Assembly: GCA_050742975.1 (NCBI GenBank)
Contig: JBOGDQ010000001.1
Coordinates: 1-22,753, forward strand
Direction: 5' to 3'
DNA length: 22,753 nt
Source of the DNA: JBDTGE01 sp050742975
Lineage (GTDB): Bacteria > Actinomycetota > Actinomycetes > Mycobacteriales > Jatrophihabitantaceae
Each line of letters starts with the position of its first letter. Within the stretch, counting starts at the first letter, position 1. Of the stretch, positions 7,610 through 14,276 are shown piece by piece. A program made the position numbers and the translations under genes. The notes beneath the pieces are model-generated. The model saw nothing but the letters and a program-made list of their open reading frames with translations, made no database searches and was not told where the DNA came from.

Positions 7610-7891
7610 ATGAATTCGGTGGCGGCAATCGACTCGAGCGACATCACCAAGATCGGCATCGGCGCGACCGTCGCCGTCGTGGTGATCGGCCTACTGCTGA
7701 GCATGATCATCACGGCCCTCGTAGCGCGCGTGGTGATCCTGGTGATCGTCGTGCTGCTCGGCGTGTTCATCTGGCAGCAGCGCTCGGTCATCGAGGACCA
7801 CGTCAAGAAGTGTCAGCTCAACATGTCCTACTTCGGGGTCCACGTCGACGCGCCGAAGTCCGTCCAGGACCGGTGCCATCAGGTCCAGTAG
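7610..7891 (+). CDS. Small membrane protein of unknown function
   Basis: This 93-residue protein has no recognised family. Residues about 14-54 are strongly hydrophobic (IGIGATVAVVVIGLLLSMII, then VVILVIVVLLGVFIW) and can form two closely spaced membrane helices or a hairpin. A short soluble tail of about 38 residues carries two cysteines, near positions 68 and 88. The ATG at 7610 is chosen because the hydrophobic protein begins there; the longer upstream frame is Arg-rich and unlikely. The gene is divergent from rnj (164 bp between starts) and ends eight bases from the stop of the convergent DedA gene. Membrane-anchored function is inference; the ordered hydropathy makes it a likely real gene. 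Confidence 0.68.
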   Translation: MNSVAAIDSSDITKIGIGATVAVVVIGLLLSMIITALVARVVILVIVVLLGVFIWQQRSVIEDHVKKCQLNMSYFGVHVDAPKSVQDRCHQVQ

Positions 7892-7899
7892 GCCGTCGG

Positions 7900-8550
7900 T
7901 CAGTCTGGGACGCGAGGGCGGTTGCGGCGCCCCTGCAGGTAGTGGATCGCCGCCGGGATGAGCCCGATCACGACCACCACGATGACCGCGTAGTCGATGT
8001 AGCCCTTCTTCTCCTGGACGAACTTGATGTGCCCGAGCCGCTCGCCGAGCAGCAGCACGCCGTCGGCCCACACGATGCCGCCGATCGTGCTGTAGAGCAG
8101 GTACAGCGAGAACCGCATCCGGCCCACGCCGGCCATGACCGTCGCGACCGTCCGCACGATCGGGACGAAGCGGCCGATCAGGATGGTCCACGACCCGAAC
8201 CGCTCGAAGAACTGGTGCGAGCGCTCGACGTACTCGGGACGGAACAGGCGTGAGTTCGGCCGGTCGAACACGCGGGGGCCGACCCGGTAGCCGATCGCGT
8301 AGCCGACCAGGTTGCCGGCGATCGCGGCCAGTGGCACGACGATCAGGAACGCCGCGAGCGACGTGTGGATCTTGTGGGTGGCGATGGCGATGCCGGCGGC
8401 GAACAGCAGCGTGTCGCCGGGGAGGAAGAAGCCGAGCAGGATCCCGCACTCGGCGAACAGGATCACCGAGACGACCAGGAGGGCCGAGCCGCCGAGCAGG
8501 TTGTCCGCGCTGATCGGGTTGGCGAGGACGGTGCTCGCGAGCGAGTGCAT
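7900..8550 (-). CDS. DedA-family (VTT-domain) membrane protein
   Basis: This 216-residue integral membrane protein is of the DedA/SNARE-associated family, linked in other bacteria to lipid-carrier recycling, membrane potential and drug resistance. Family signatures are present: Glu34 in LFAECGILLG, PGDTLLFAAG (44-53), GNLVGYAIGYRVG (79-91) and GRFVPIVRT (126-134). Four to five hydrophobic segments cover most of the length, and the tail GRRNRPRVPD is basic and probably cytoplasmic. The ATG at 8550 lacks a Shine-Dalgarno sequence. TAGAAT eight bases upstream suggests a leaderless or nearly leaderless mRNA. It is separated from the end of the flagellar cluster by 187 bp carrying a large hairpin element, so it is probably a separate transcription unit. 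Confidence 0.93.
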   Translation of the reverse strand: MHSLASTVLANPISADNLLGGSALLVVSVILFAECGILLGFFLPGDTLLFAAGIAIATHKIHTSLAAFLIVVPLAAIAGNLVGYAIGYRVGPRVFDRPNSRLFRPEYVERSHQFFERFGSWTILIGRFVPIVRTVATVMAGVGRMRFSLYLLYSTIGGIVWADGVLLLGERLGHIKFVQEKKGYIDYAVIVVVVIGLIPAAIHYLQGRRNRPRVPD

Positions 8551-8558
8551 GGCTGGGG

Positions 8559-8564
8559 ATTCTA
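8559..8564 (-). promoter_or_regulatory. Candidate -10 box of the DedA gene
   Basis: TAGAAT on the minus strand matches five of six positions of TATAAT and sits eight bases before the ATG. The transcript would start at or within two bases of the start codon. No ribosome site is visible between them. Confidence 0.45.
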
Positions 8565-8611
8565 CGGAGGCAACCTCTGCATTCCCGGTGCGCTCTCAGC
8601 CGGCGCGGATC

Positions 8612-8680
8612 GATCACGTTTTCCCCGCTGCGCGTCGGTGTCGGTGGGGCGAACCGGTGCCCAGCGGGGAAAACGTGATC
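8612..8680 (-). repeat. 69-bp palindromic element, copy A
   Basis: Perfect 19-bp inverted arms (8612-8630 and 8662-8680, GATCACGTTTTCCCCGCTG and its complement) flank a 31-base loop. Read on the minus strand, 59 of 69 positions match copy B at 12265-12333, including the first 30 bases and the last 17. It lies 57 bp after the last flagellar-cluster gene and before the DedA gene, where it could end or stabilise the flagellar transcript. No U-tract follows, so a standard intrinsic terminator is not shown. Confidence 0.88.
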
Positions 8681-8737
8681 AGCGGGCGGAGCGGACGCGG
8701 TCGAGAGCGGACTCGGACGGGAGCGGAGCGGTCGAGG

Positions 8738-8923
8738 TCAGTCGGGCGGGCGCTGCTTGCTCATCGCCATGCGGACCAGGCCGAGCAGGATTGCGGCCAC
8801 CGGGACGGCGATGAGGAAGCGCACGAGCGCGGCCTCGACGCTGATCGTCTGATCGGCCAGGGCCTGCCACAGCACGGGTGCGCTGAACAGCAGGGCGCAG
8901 AACAGGACCGAGCCGCGGAACAT
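8738..8923 (-). CDS. Small membrane protein coupled to the FlhF-like gene
   Basis: This is a 61-residue protein with two hydrophobic segments: about residues 4-21 (GSVLFCALLFSAPVLWQA) and 34-52 (VRFLIAVPVAAILLGLVRM), separated by a short acidic/polar loop (DQTISVE). A basic tail (SKQRPPD) follows. The ATG at 8921-8923 overlaps the stop of the FlhF-like gene by one base (TGATG), so translation is coupled and the protein probably works with the flagellar export or placement machinery. No named family is recognised. A longer in-frame extension upstream would run inside the FlhF-like gene and is Arg/Gly-rich, so it is rejected. The two-helix pattern and the tight coupling argue that it is real. 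Confidence 0.75.
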   Translation of the reverse strand: MFRGSVLFCALLFSAPVLWQALADQTISVEAALVRFLIAVPVAAILLGLVRMAMSKQRPPD

Positions 8924-10110
8924 CACTGCTCCAGATCGGCGAACTTGTCCAGCAGCAGCACGGCCCAGCTCGAGCGGGTCGGCGGCCGGCCGTCGAGCAG
9001 CGCGACCGGCGCACCCAGCTCCCACACCGACGCCGGGCTCGCGGTACGGGCCGCACCGGTGACGAAGAGCGCGGTCGGGGCGCCGTGCTCGCGCACCATG
9101 GACCGGGTATCCGAGGGCTTGCGCGTGGCGTCGACGTGCTGCCACAGCGCGTCCGGTTGCAGGGCCGTGATGATCTCGGCGGCCAGCCCCTCGTCCAGGG
9201 TGTCGGTCGCGACGGCGACGACGGCGGGACGGTCGCCGCTGAGGCGGTGCGCGGTGGCGGCGACGCCGGCCCGCCACGAGTCCGTGATCTCCTGATCGCC
9301 GGCGCATCCGGCCGACCAGAGGCAGTCCTCGGGCAGTCGCAGCTGCTTGGCGATGCCGGCCGCGACACCCACCACGATGCCCGCCGGACCGGCCGCGACG
9401 ATCAGCTGGCCCGGCGCGCTGGGCAGTGCCGGCGCCTCGGGCAGCGAGTTGACCAGCGTCTCGACGGCCGCATACACGTGCGGAGCGTCCGGGACCCAGC
9501 CGATGGGCACGCCGATCTCCGCCAGCTTGCGCCGCAGGGTCAGGTCGGGGTGGGGCTCGGCGCGACGCTCGACCGGCGGCGGCGCCGTGATCACCGGGGC
9601 GGCGGGCTTGGATGCCGCGGCGTCGGGCTTGAACGCCGCGGCGTCGGTCTGGAAATCGGGAAAGGCGAACGCGGCCTCGATGCCCGGCGCGGTCGTCGTG
9701 AGCGGGTCGGCGAGGGTGCGCACCGAGGACGAGCCGCCGTCGCGCTCAATGGCCTTGCGGGCGGCGAGGTCGAGCAGCAGCTGGGCGAACTCCGCGTTCG
9801 GCCCCTCCAGCCGCCCGGGTGCCGATTCGGCTGCGGTCACGGCATCGGCGGCGTCGGCGGCGTCGAGCAGCTCGGCCAGCAGGCCCGTGTCCGCGCGATC
9901 GACCGGACGCGATGGCTGCGCCAGACCCGCCGCAGCGTCGTCCAGCTCGTAGTGGACGCCGACCTTCGGCCGGGCAAAGAAGCCGAACACGCCGCCCTCG
10001 CGGGCGTGGCTCACCTCGACGACCCGGACGCGGCCCGGGTACTGCTCGTCCAGATCGGCCAGCAGTGACTCGAGGTCAGCGGCCTCACGGTACAAGGTTG
10101 CGGACGTCAT
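8923..10110 (-). CDS. FlhF-like protein with degenerate P-loop
   Basis: This 395-residue protein sits directly after flhA, where flhF is usual. FlhF is an SRP-type GTPase that places flagella. The N-terminal part resembles the FlhF B domain (DLESLLADLDEQYP and GGVFGFFARPKVGVHYEL, residues 12-55). An Ala/Pro-rich linker spans about 60-185. The helical N region (HPDLTLRRKLAEIGVP) precedes the NG core, where a usual GPTGVGKTTTIAKLA P-loop is replaced by GPAGIVVGVAAGIAKQL (241-257). The Lys and Thr that bind phosphate and Mg2+ are missing. No DTAGR or TKLD motif is seen; the C-terminal fold is still hinted at by ELGAPVALLDGRPP. It overlaps flhA by 26 bases and the small membrane protein gene by one. 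It is probably a non-hydrolysing structural homologue; assignment to FlhF is by position and remnant motifs. Confidence 0.78.
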   Translation of the reverse strand: MTSATLYREAADLESLLADLDEQYPGRVRVVEVSHAREGGVFGFFARPKVGVHYELDDAAAGLAQPSRPVDRADTGLLAELLDAADAADAVTAAESAPGRLEGPNAEFAQLLLDLAARKAIERDGGSSSVRTLADPLTTTAPGIEAAFAFPDFQTDAAAFKPDAAASKPAAPVITAPPPVERRAEPHPDLTLRRKLAEIGVPIGWVPDAPHVYAAVETLVNSLPEAPALPSAPGQLIVAAGPAGIVVGVAAGIAKQLRLPEDCLWSAGCAGDQEITDSWRAGVAATAHRLSGDRPAVVAVATDTLDEGLAAEIITALQPDALWQHVDATRKPSDTRSMVREHGAPTALFVTGAARTASPASVWELGAPVALLDGRPPTRSSWAVLLLDKFADLEQ

Positions 10111-12130
10111 CGATCATCCCAATCGCGTTGACGGCAACCGAGCCGGCGGACAGCTCGGTGTAGGACAGGACAGGAAGCGCCGGCACCGACAGGCGGACCA
10201 GCCGGCGCAGTGGCATGCGGATCTGCGCGGCACAGATCAGGACGGGCTTGTGGCCACGGTTCGTCTCGTCGTTGTACCGGGCCGAGATCGAGCTGATCAG
10301 CGACTCGGCCATGCCCGGGTCCAGCACCAGCTGGGCACCACCGTCGCCGGGGCGGACGGCCTCGAGCATCGCCTGCTGCAGCCGCGGCTCGATCGTCAGC
10401 GCGTCGAGCTGCCCGTCTGTGGCCAGCTGCGCGGTGATCGCCGGCGCGAGCGCTCCGCGTGCCGCCTCGACCAGCCGATCGGGATCGGTGCCGCCCTTCG
10501 CGGCGACCGACAGCGCCTCGTAGATGCGCACGAGGTCGCGGACCGACACGCTCTCGTCGAGCAGCGCGTGCAGCACCCGCTGGATCTCCCCGAGCGACAG
10601 CAGCGCCGGGGTGAGGTCCTCGACGACGACCGGGTGGCTGCGCTTGAGCGAGCGGGTGGCCGTGGCGACGTCCTCGCGCCCGAGCAGCCGACTCGCGTGC
10701 TGACGCACCACCTCGGACAGGTGGGTGATGATGAGCGACGAGCGGTCCACGACGGTCGCGCCGAGCAGTTCGGCCTGCCCGCGCAGCTCCATCGGCAGCC
10801 ACTTGCCGGCCAGCCCGAACACCGGCTCGCGCGCGGCCTTGCCGGGCAGTCCGTCCAGGCCGTCGCCGATCGCGAGCACCATGCCCGCCGGCGCCTGGCC
10901 GCGGGACAGCTCCACCGCGTTGATGTTGATCGCGTAGGTGGAGTGGGGCAGCGTAACGCTGTCGCGCGTGCGCACCGCCGGCATGACGATGCCGAGCTCG
11001 CCGGCGAGGGTGCGCCGCAGCGCCCGCACGCGATCGAGCAGGTCCGCGCCCGGGCCGTCCACCAGTGGGACGAGGTCGGGGGAGAGCACCAGCTCCAACG
11101 GGTCGACCGCGAGCTCGGCGAGCAGGCTGTCCTCGGCCTCCGTGGTCGCGGCCGCAGCTGCGGTGACGGCGGTGCCCGCCTCGTCCTCGTCGGTGACCTT
11201 GGTGAGCCGGCTGGACAGCACGAGCAGCCCGCCACCGACGAGCAGGAACGGGAACTTGGGCAGGCCGGGCACGACGCACAGCAGCAGGGCCGCGCCGCCG
11301 GCGATCCGCACCGCGCGCCGCTGGCCGCCGAGCTGGCGTGCGACGACCGAGCCCAGGTCGTCGGAGTCGCTCGACCGCGTGACGATCAGGCCGGTGGACA
11401 CCGACAGCAGCAGCGCCGGGATCTGGCTGACCAGGCCGTCACCGACGCTCAGCAGGCTGTACGTCGACAGCGCCTGGCCGAAGGTGAGGTGGTGGCTCAT
11501 CATGCCGATCGCGAAGCCGCCGATCAGGTTGATGAACGTGATCAGGATGGCCGCGATCGCATCGCCCTTGACGAAGCGGCTGGCGCCGTCCATTGCGCCG
11601 TAGAAGTCCGCCTCGGAGGCGATCTCGGCGCGGCGCTTGCGCGCGGTGGACTCGTCGATCAGCCCGGAGCTCAGGTCGGCGTCGATCGCCATCTGCTTGC
11701 CCGGCATGGCGTCGAGGGTGAACCGCGCGCCGACCTCGGCCACGCGCCCCGCGCCGTTGGTGATGACGATGAACTGGATCACCAGCAGGATCGCGAAGAT
11801 CACCAGGCCGATGACCAGAGAGCCGCCGATGACGAAGTGGCCGAACGCGGAGATGACGTTCCCGGCGAAGCCGTTGGTGAGCACGAGCCGCGTGGCGCTG
11901 ATGTTCAGCGCGAGGCGGAACAGGGTGGCGATCAGCAGCAGCGAGGGGAAGCTGGAGAACTCCAGCGGCCGGCGGACGTACATCGAGACGAGCACGACGA
12001 GGACGGCGCCGGTGATGTTGAAGGCGATCAGCACGTCGAGCAGGGCCGCGGGCATCGGGACCACGAGCATGACGACGATAGCGACGACGCCGATCGGCAC
12101 GGCCAGCTGGCTCAGCCTGTTCGTCTTCAC
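10085..12130 (-). CDS. flhA: Flagellar export gate protein FlhA
   Basis: This 681-residue protein is the main membrane component of the flagellar type III export gate. It uses proton motive force and docks substrates on its large cytoplasmic domain. The N-terminal half has about eight membrane helices. The FHIPEP-family signatures are present: FRLALNISATRLVL near 71-84 and VAEVGARFTLDAMPGKQM near 130-147. The cytoplasmic domain begins near residue 310 with a charged, Ala/Thr/Glu-rich linker. The GTG start at 12130 has a GAGGGG ribosome site four bases upstream, and the base of a stem-loop abuts that site. The gene is separated from flhB by 201 bp with three stem-loops, and its 3' end overlaps the FlhF-like gene by 26 bases. 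Confidence 0.97.
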   Translation of the reverse strand: MKTNRLSQLAVPIGVVAIVVMLVVPMPAALLDVLIAFNITGAVLVVLVSMYVRRPLEFSSFPSLLLIATLFRLALNISATRLVLTNGFAGNVISAFGHFVIGGSLVIGLVIFAILLVIQFIVITNGAGRVAEVGARFTLDAMPGKQMAIDADLSSGLIDESTARKRRAEIASEADFYGAMDGASRFVKGDAIAAILITFINLIGGFAIGMMSHHLTFGQALSTYSLLSVGDGLVSQIPALLLSVSTGLIVTRSSDSDDLGSVVARQLGGQRRAVRIAGGAALLLCVVPGLPKFPFLLVGGGLLVLSSRLTKVTDEDEAGTAVTAAAAATTEAEDSLLAELAVDPLELVLSPDLVPLVDGPGADLLDRVRALRRTLAGELGIVMPAVRTRDSVTLPHSTYAININAVELSRGQAPAGMVLAIGDGLDGLPGKAAREPVFGLAGKWLPMELRGQAELLGATVVDRSSLIITHLSEVVRQHASRLLGREDVATATRSLKRSHPVVVEDLTPALLSLGEIQRVLHALLDESVSVRDLVRIYEALSVAAKGGTDPDRLVEAARGALAPAITAQLATDGQLDALTIEPRLQQAMLEAVRPGDGGAQLVLDPGMAESLISSISARYNDETNRGHKPVLICAAQIRMPLRRLVRLSVPALPVLSYTELSAGSVAVNAIGMIDDVRNLVP

Positions 12131-12140
12131 GGTGCCCCTC

Positions 12141-12179
12141 GGTCGGATGCATGCTGCGGAAACGTGCGGGCATCCGACC
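12141..12179 (-). promoter_or_regulatory. Stem-loop abutting the flhA ribosome site
   Basis: A perfect 10-bp inverted repeat (12141-12150 GGTCGGATGC and 12170-12179) has a 19-base loop. On the mRNA its 3' arm ends directly beside the GAGGGG Shine-Dalgarno sequence at 12135-12140. Folding could influence flhA translation; that role is inference. Confidence 0.6.
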
Positions 12180-12192
12180 CTGGTGACGTGCG

Positions 12193-12225
12193 CCGTCCTG
12201 GCAGCTGCACCATCGGCCAGGACGG
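12193..12225 (-). promoter_or_regulatory. Second stem-loop in the flhA leader
   Basis: A perfect 10-bp inverted repeat (12193-12202 CCGTCCTGGC and 12216-12225) has a 13-base loop. It lies between the 69-bp hairpin element and the stem-loop next to the flhA ribosome site. No run of U follows, so termination is not shown; it could be an attenuator, an operator or an mRNA-stability element. Confidence 0.55.
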
Positions 12226-12263
12226 GCCCGACTTGAGCGGTTCGAGCGCGCGCCGGCCGTTCG

Positions 12264-12334
12264 TGATCACGTTTTCCCCGCTGGGCACCGGTTCGGCGGC
12301 CGCAAACCGACGCCGGGCGGGGAAAACGTGATCA
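12264..12334 (-). repeat. 69-bp palindromic element, copy B, at the flhB stop
   Basis: Perfect 18-bp arms (12264-12281 and 12317-12334) flank a 35-base loop. Read on the plus strand, the element begins GATCACGTTTTCCCCGCTGG and matches copy A (8612-8680) at 59 of 69 positions in the opposite orientation. The flhB stop codon TGA (12332-12334) is the first three bases of the arm on the mRNA, so the element forms the immediate 3' end of flhB. Confidence 0.88.
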
Positions 12335-13438
12335 TCCGGCGGGGGCCAGGGTGCGGACCTGGTGGGTGCCGGCCGCCGACCCGCGCCGGCGCAGCGTCAT
12401 GATGAAGGCCAGCACCGTGGCCACCGCCTTGTACAGGTCCGGCGGGATCTCCTGGCCGATCTCGCAGGTCTGGTGCAGCGTCCGGGCCAGCGGCACGTCG
12501 CGGACCATCGGTACCCGGTGCTCCTCGGCCAGCGCCCTGATCCGCGCCGCCACATGGTCCGACCCCTTGGCGACGACGCGGGGCGCACCGCGCTGCGGGT
12601 CGTAGCGCAGCGCGACCGCCACGTGGGTCGGGTTGACGACGACGACATCCGCCGTCGGGACGTCGGACATCATCCGGTTCCGCGCCATCGCCAGCGCGCG
12701 CGAGCGCCGCATGCCGCGCATCTGCGGATCGCCCTCGGAGCTCTTGTACTCGTCCTTGATCTCCCGCTTGGTCATCTTCAGCTGCTTGTTGTTCCGGCGC
12801 CGTACCACCGCGTAGTCGGCGATGGCCATGATCAGCCCGGCGACCGCCGCGAAGCGCAGCACCGAGAGCGCGGTCGAGACGCAGATGTCGACGAGCGCGG
12901 AGAGCGGCAGCGAGCCCGAGCCGTAGACGTTCGGGATCAGCCGGCGCACGGACAGGTACACCACCGCCGCGAGAGCAGACGTCTTGAGCAGCGCCTTGAC
13001 CAGCGTCCACCAGCCGTGCGGGCCGAACATCCGCTTGAGCCCGGACAGCGGGTTGAGCCGCTTGAACTGCGGCTTGAGGGCCTTCGGCGAGAACCAGATG
13101 CCGCCCTGAACAGCGGCCGACGCGACGCCGATGAGCGCGATGACCACCACCATCGGCAGCACTGCCGTGAACGCCGAACTCATAGCGTCGCCGGCCATCG
13201 CGATCGCCTGACCGGCGTCCGGGTTCCGGATCACCGCACCGACGCGCACCAGCGCCTCGGTCGCGCCGGACATCACCGCCGTCGCGACCCGCGGCACGAG
13301 GAAGCTGGCGACCAGCATGCCGAGCCAGGCGCCGAGCTCCGGGGTGTTGCCGATCTGCCCGTCGTGCCGCGCCTTCTTGCGCCGCTTCGGGGTGGCCTTC
13401 TCGGTGCGGTCGCCGCCGCCCCCGCCCCCGCCGCTCAC
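12332..13438 (-). CDS. flhB: Flagellar export switch protein FlhB
   Basis: This 368-residue membrane protein changes export specificity from hook to filament substrates. The self-cleaving motif NPTH is at residues 269-272, followed by the usual C-terminal domain (HVAVALRYDP, PLARTLHQTCEIGQEIPPDLY). Four membrane segments lie between about 35 and 215. The N-terminus GGGGGGGDRTEKATPKRRKKAR carries the conserved TEKATPKR signature after an unusual run of seven glycines. The GTG at 13438 is taken as the start. The frame is open to 13498, but that extra stretch would translate a 25-bp perfect hairpin. A GGGGA-type ribosome site lies between that hairpin and the GTG. FlhB binds the FliPQR complex encoded just upstream. 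Confidence 0.96.
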   Translation of the reverse strand: MSGGGGGGGDRTEKATPKRRKKARHDGQIGNTPELGAWLGMLVASFLVPRVATAVMSGATEALVRVGAVIRNPDAGQAIAMAGDAMSSAFTAVLPMVVVIALIGVASAAVQGGIWFSPKALKPQFKRLNPLSGLKRMFGPHGWWTLVKALLKTSALAAVVYLSVRRLIPNVYGSGSLPLSALVDICVSTALSVLRFAAVAGLIMAIADYAVVRRRNNKQLKMTKREIKDEYKSSEGDPQMRGMRRSRALAMARNRMMSDVPTADVVVVNPTHVAVALRYDPQRGAPRVVAKGSDHVAARIRALAEEHRVPMVRDVPLARTLHQTCEIGQEIPPDLYKAVATVLAFIMTLRRRGSAAGTHQVRTLAPAG

Positions 13439-13449
13439 GCCGTCCCCGG

Positions 13450-13504
13450 ACCCGATTGTGCAACTTTGGGCGGCGTCGGGCCGCCCAAAGTTGCACAATC
13501 GGGT
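13450..13504 (-). repeat. 25-bp perfect hairpin between fliR and flhB
   Basis: The arms 13450-13474 and 13480-13504 (ACCCGATTGTGCAACTTTGG continuing GCGGC, and its complement) pair perfectly over 25 bp around a five-base loop. It begins seven bases after the fliR stop and ends 11 bases before the flhB start. No U-tract follows. It is unrelated in sequence to the 69-bp GATCAC elements. It could be an RNase-blocking or processing site or a weak terminator that lowers flhB expression relative to fliR. Confidence 0.92.
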
Positions 13505-13511
13505 GAAAGGG

Positions 13512-14273
13512 TCATCCGGTCACCGCCGTGACGAGGTCATTGGCGTGATTCGCGATCTGCACGATCGTGCCCGGCATCAGCGTGAAGCCCAGCCCGACCA
13601 GCAGCAGGGTCAGCCCGATCTTCACCGGGAAGCTCATCGAGAACGCGTTGAGCTGCGGGGCGATCCGGTTCAGCACGCCCAGCGCGATGTCCGCGATGAA
13701 CAGCACCACGATCAGCGGCCCGGCGATCTGCAGCGCGGACACGAACATCGCGGTGACGGCGCTGGTGATCGTCGACGACAGCGCGCCCATCGAGATCGCC
13801 TGATCGAGCGGGATCGCGTTGAACGTCCGCAGGAACCCTTGGAAGATCAGCAGGTGCGCGTCCGTCGCGAAGATCAACGTCGTGCACAGCAGCGCGTAGA
13901 ACCGCCCGTACACCGACGTCATGGTGGTGGTCAGCGGCTCGTACGCGGCCGACAGCGAGAACCCGCCGAACAGGTCGAGCAGCCCACCGGCCATCTCGAC
14001 GGCCGTGAACAGCAGCCGGGTCAGGAACCCGAGCGCGGCGCCGATGAGGATCTGCTCCAGCAGCGCCCCGGCCATCGGCGCGAGCTCGGCGACCGGCGCG
14101 TGCGCGCGGGCGCCGGGGACCATCGCGAGCCCGAGCCCGACCGACAGCACGCCCTTGACGACCTTCGGCACGCCGCCCGTCGCGATCGGCGGCGCGATCA
14201 GCATCCAGGCCAGGATCCGCGCGCTGACCAGCAGCAGCGTGACCAGGGTGGCGGTCTGGACGTCGAACTGCAC
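13512..14273 (-). CDS. fliR: Flagellar export gate protein FliR
   Basis: This 253-residue protein has the normal length for FliR. It is a membrane protein that joins FliP and FliQ in the export channel. The sequence has about six hydrophobic segments (for example LVTLLLVSARILAWMLIAPP and VLFIADIALGVLNRIAPQLN). It shows FliR hallmarks, including ARILAWMLIAPPIATGGVPK near residues 18-37, FGGFSLSAAYEPLTTTMTS near 102-120 and MSFPVKIGLTLLLVGLG near 213-229. The GTG at 14273 starts three bases after the fliQ stop, which supports this start and an operon with fliP and fliQ. A 25-bp hairpin follows the TGA by seven bases. Confidence 0.96.
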   Translation of the reverse strand: MQFDVQTATLVTLLLVSARILAWMLIAPPIATGGVPKVVKGVLSVGLGLAMVPGARAHAPVAELAPMAGALLEQILIGAALGFLTRLLFTAVEMAGGLLDLFGGFSLSAAYEPLTTTMTSVYGRFYALLCTTLIFATDAHLLIFQGFLRTFNAIPLDQAISMGALSSTITSAVTAMFVSALQIAGPLIVVLFIADIALGVLNRIAPQLNAFSMSFPVKIGLTLLLVGLGFTLMPGTIVQIANHANDLVTAVTG

Positions 14274-14276
14274 GGC

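Noticed and set aside
7446..7628. Longer RNase J start at 7628
   Set aside because: The extension is Arg/Pro-rich, and a strong Shine-Dalgarno sequence marks the GTG at 7445.
10250..12331. 693-codon plus-strand ORF antisense to flhA
   Set aside because: High-GC shadow frame with Arg/Gln/Asp-rich composition; FlhA on the minus strand is clearly the coding frame.
13439..13498. Longer FlhB start at 13498
   Set aside because: The extra 20 residues would be translated from a perfect hairpin, and the conserved N-terminus begins after the GTG at 13438.
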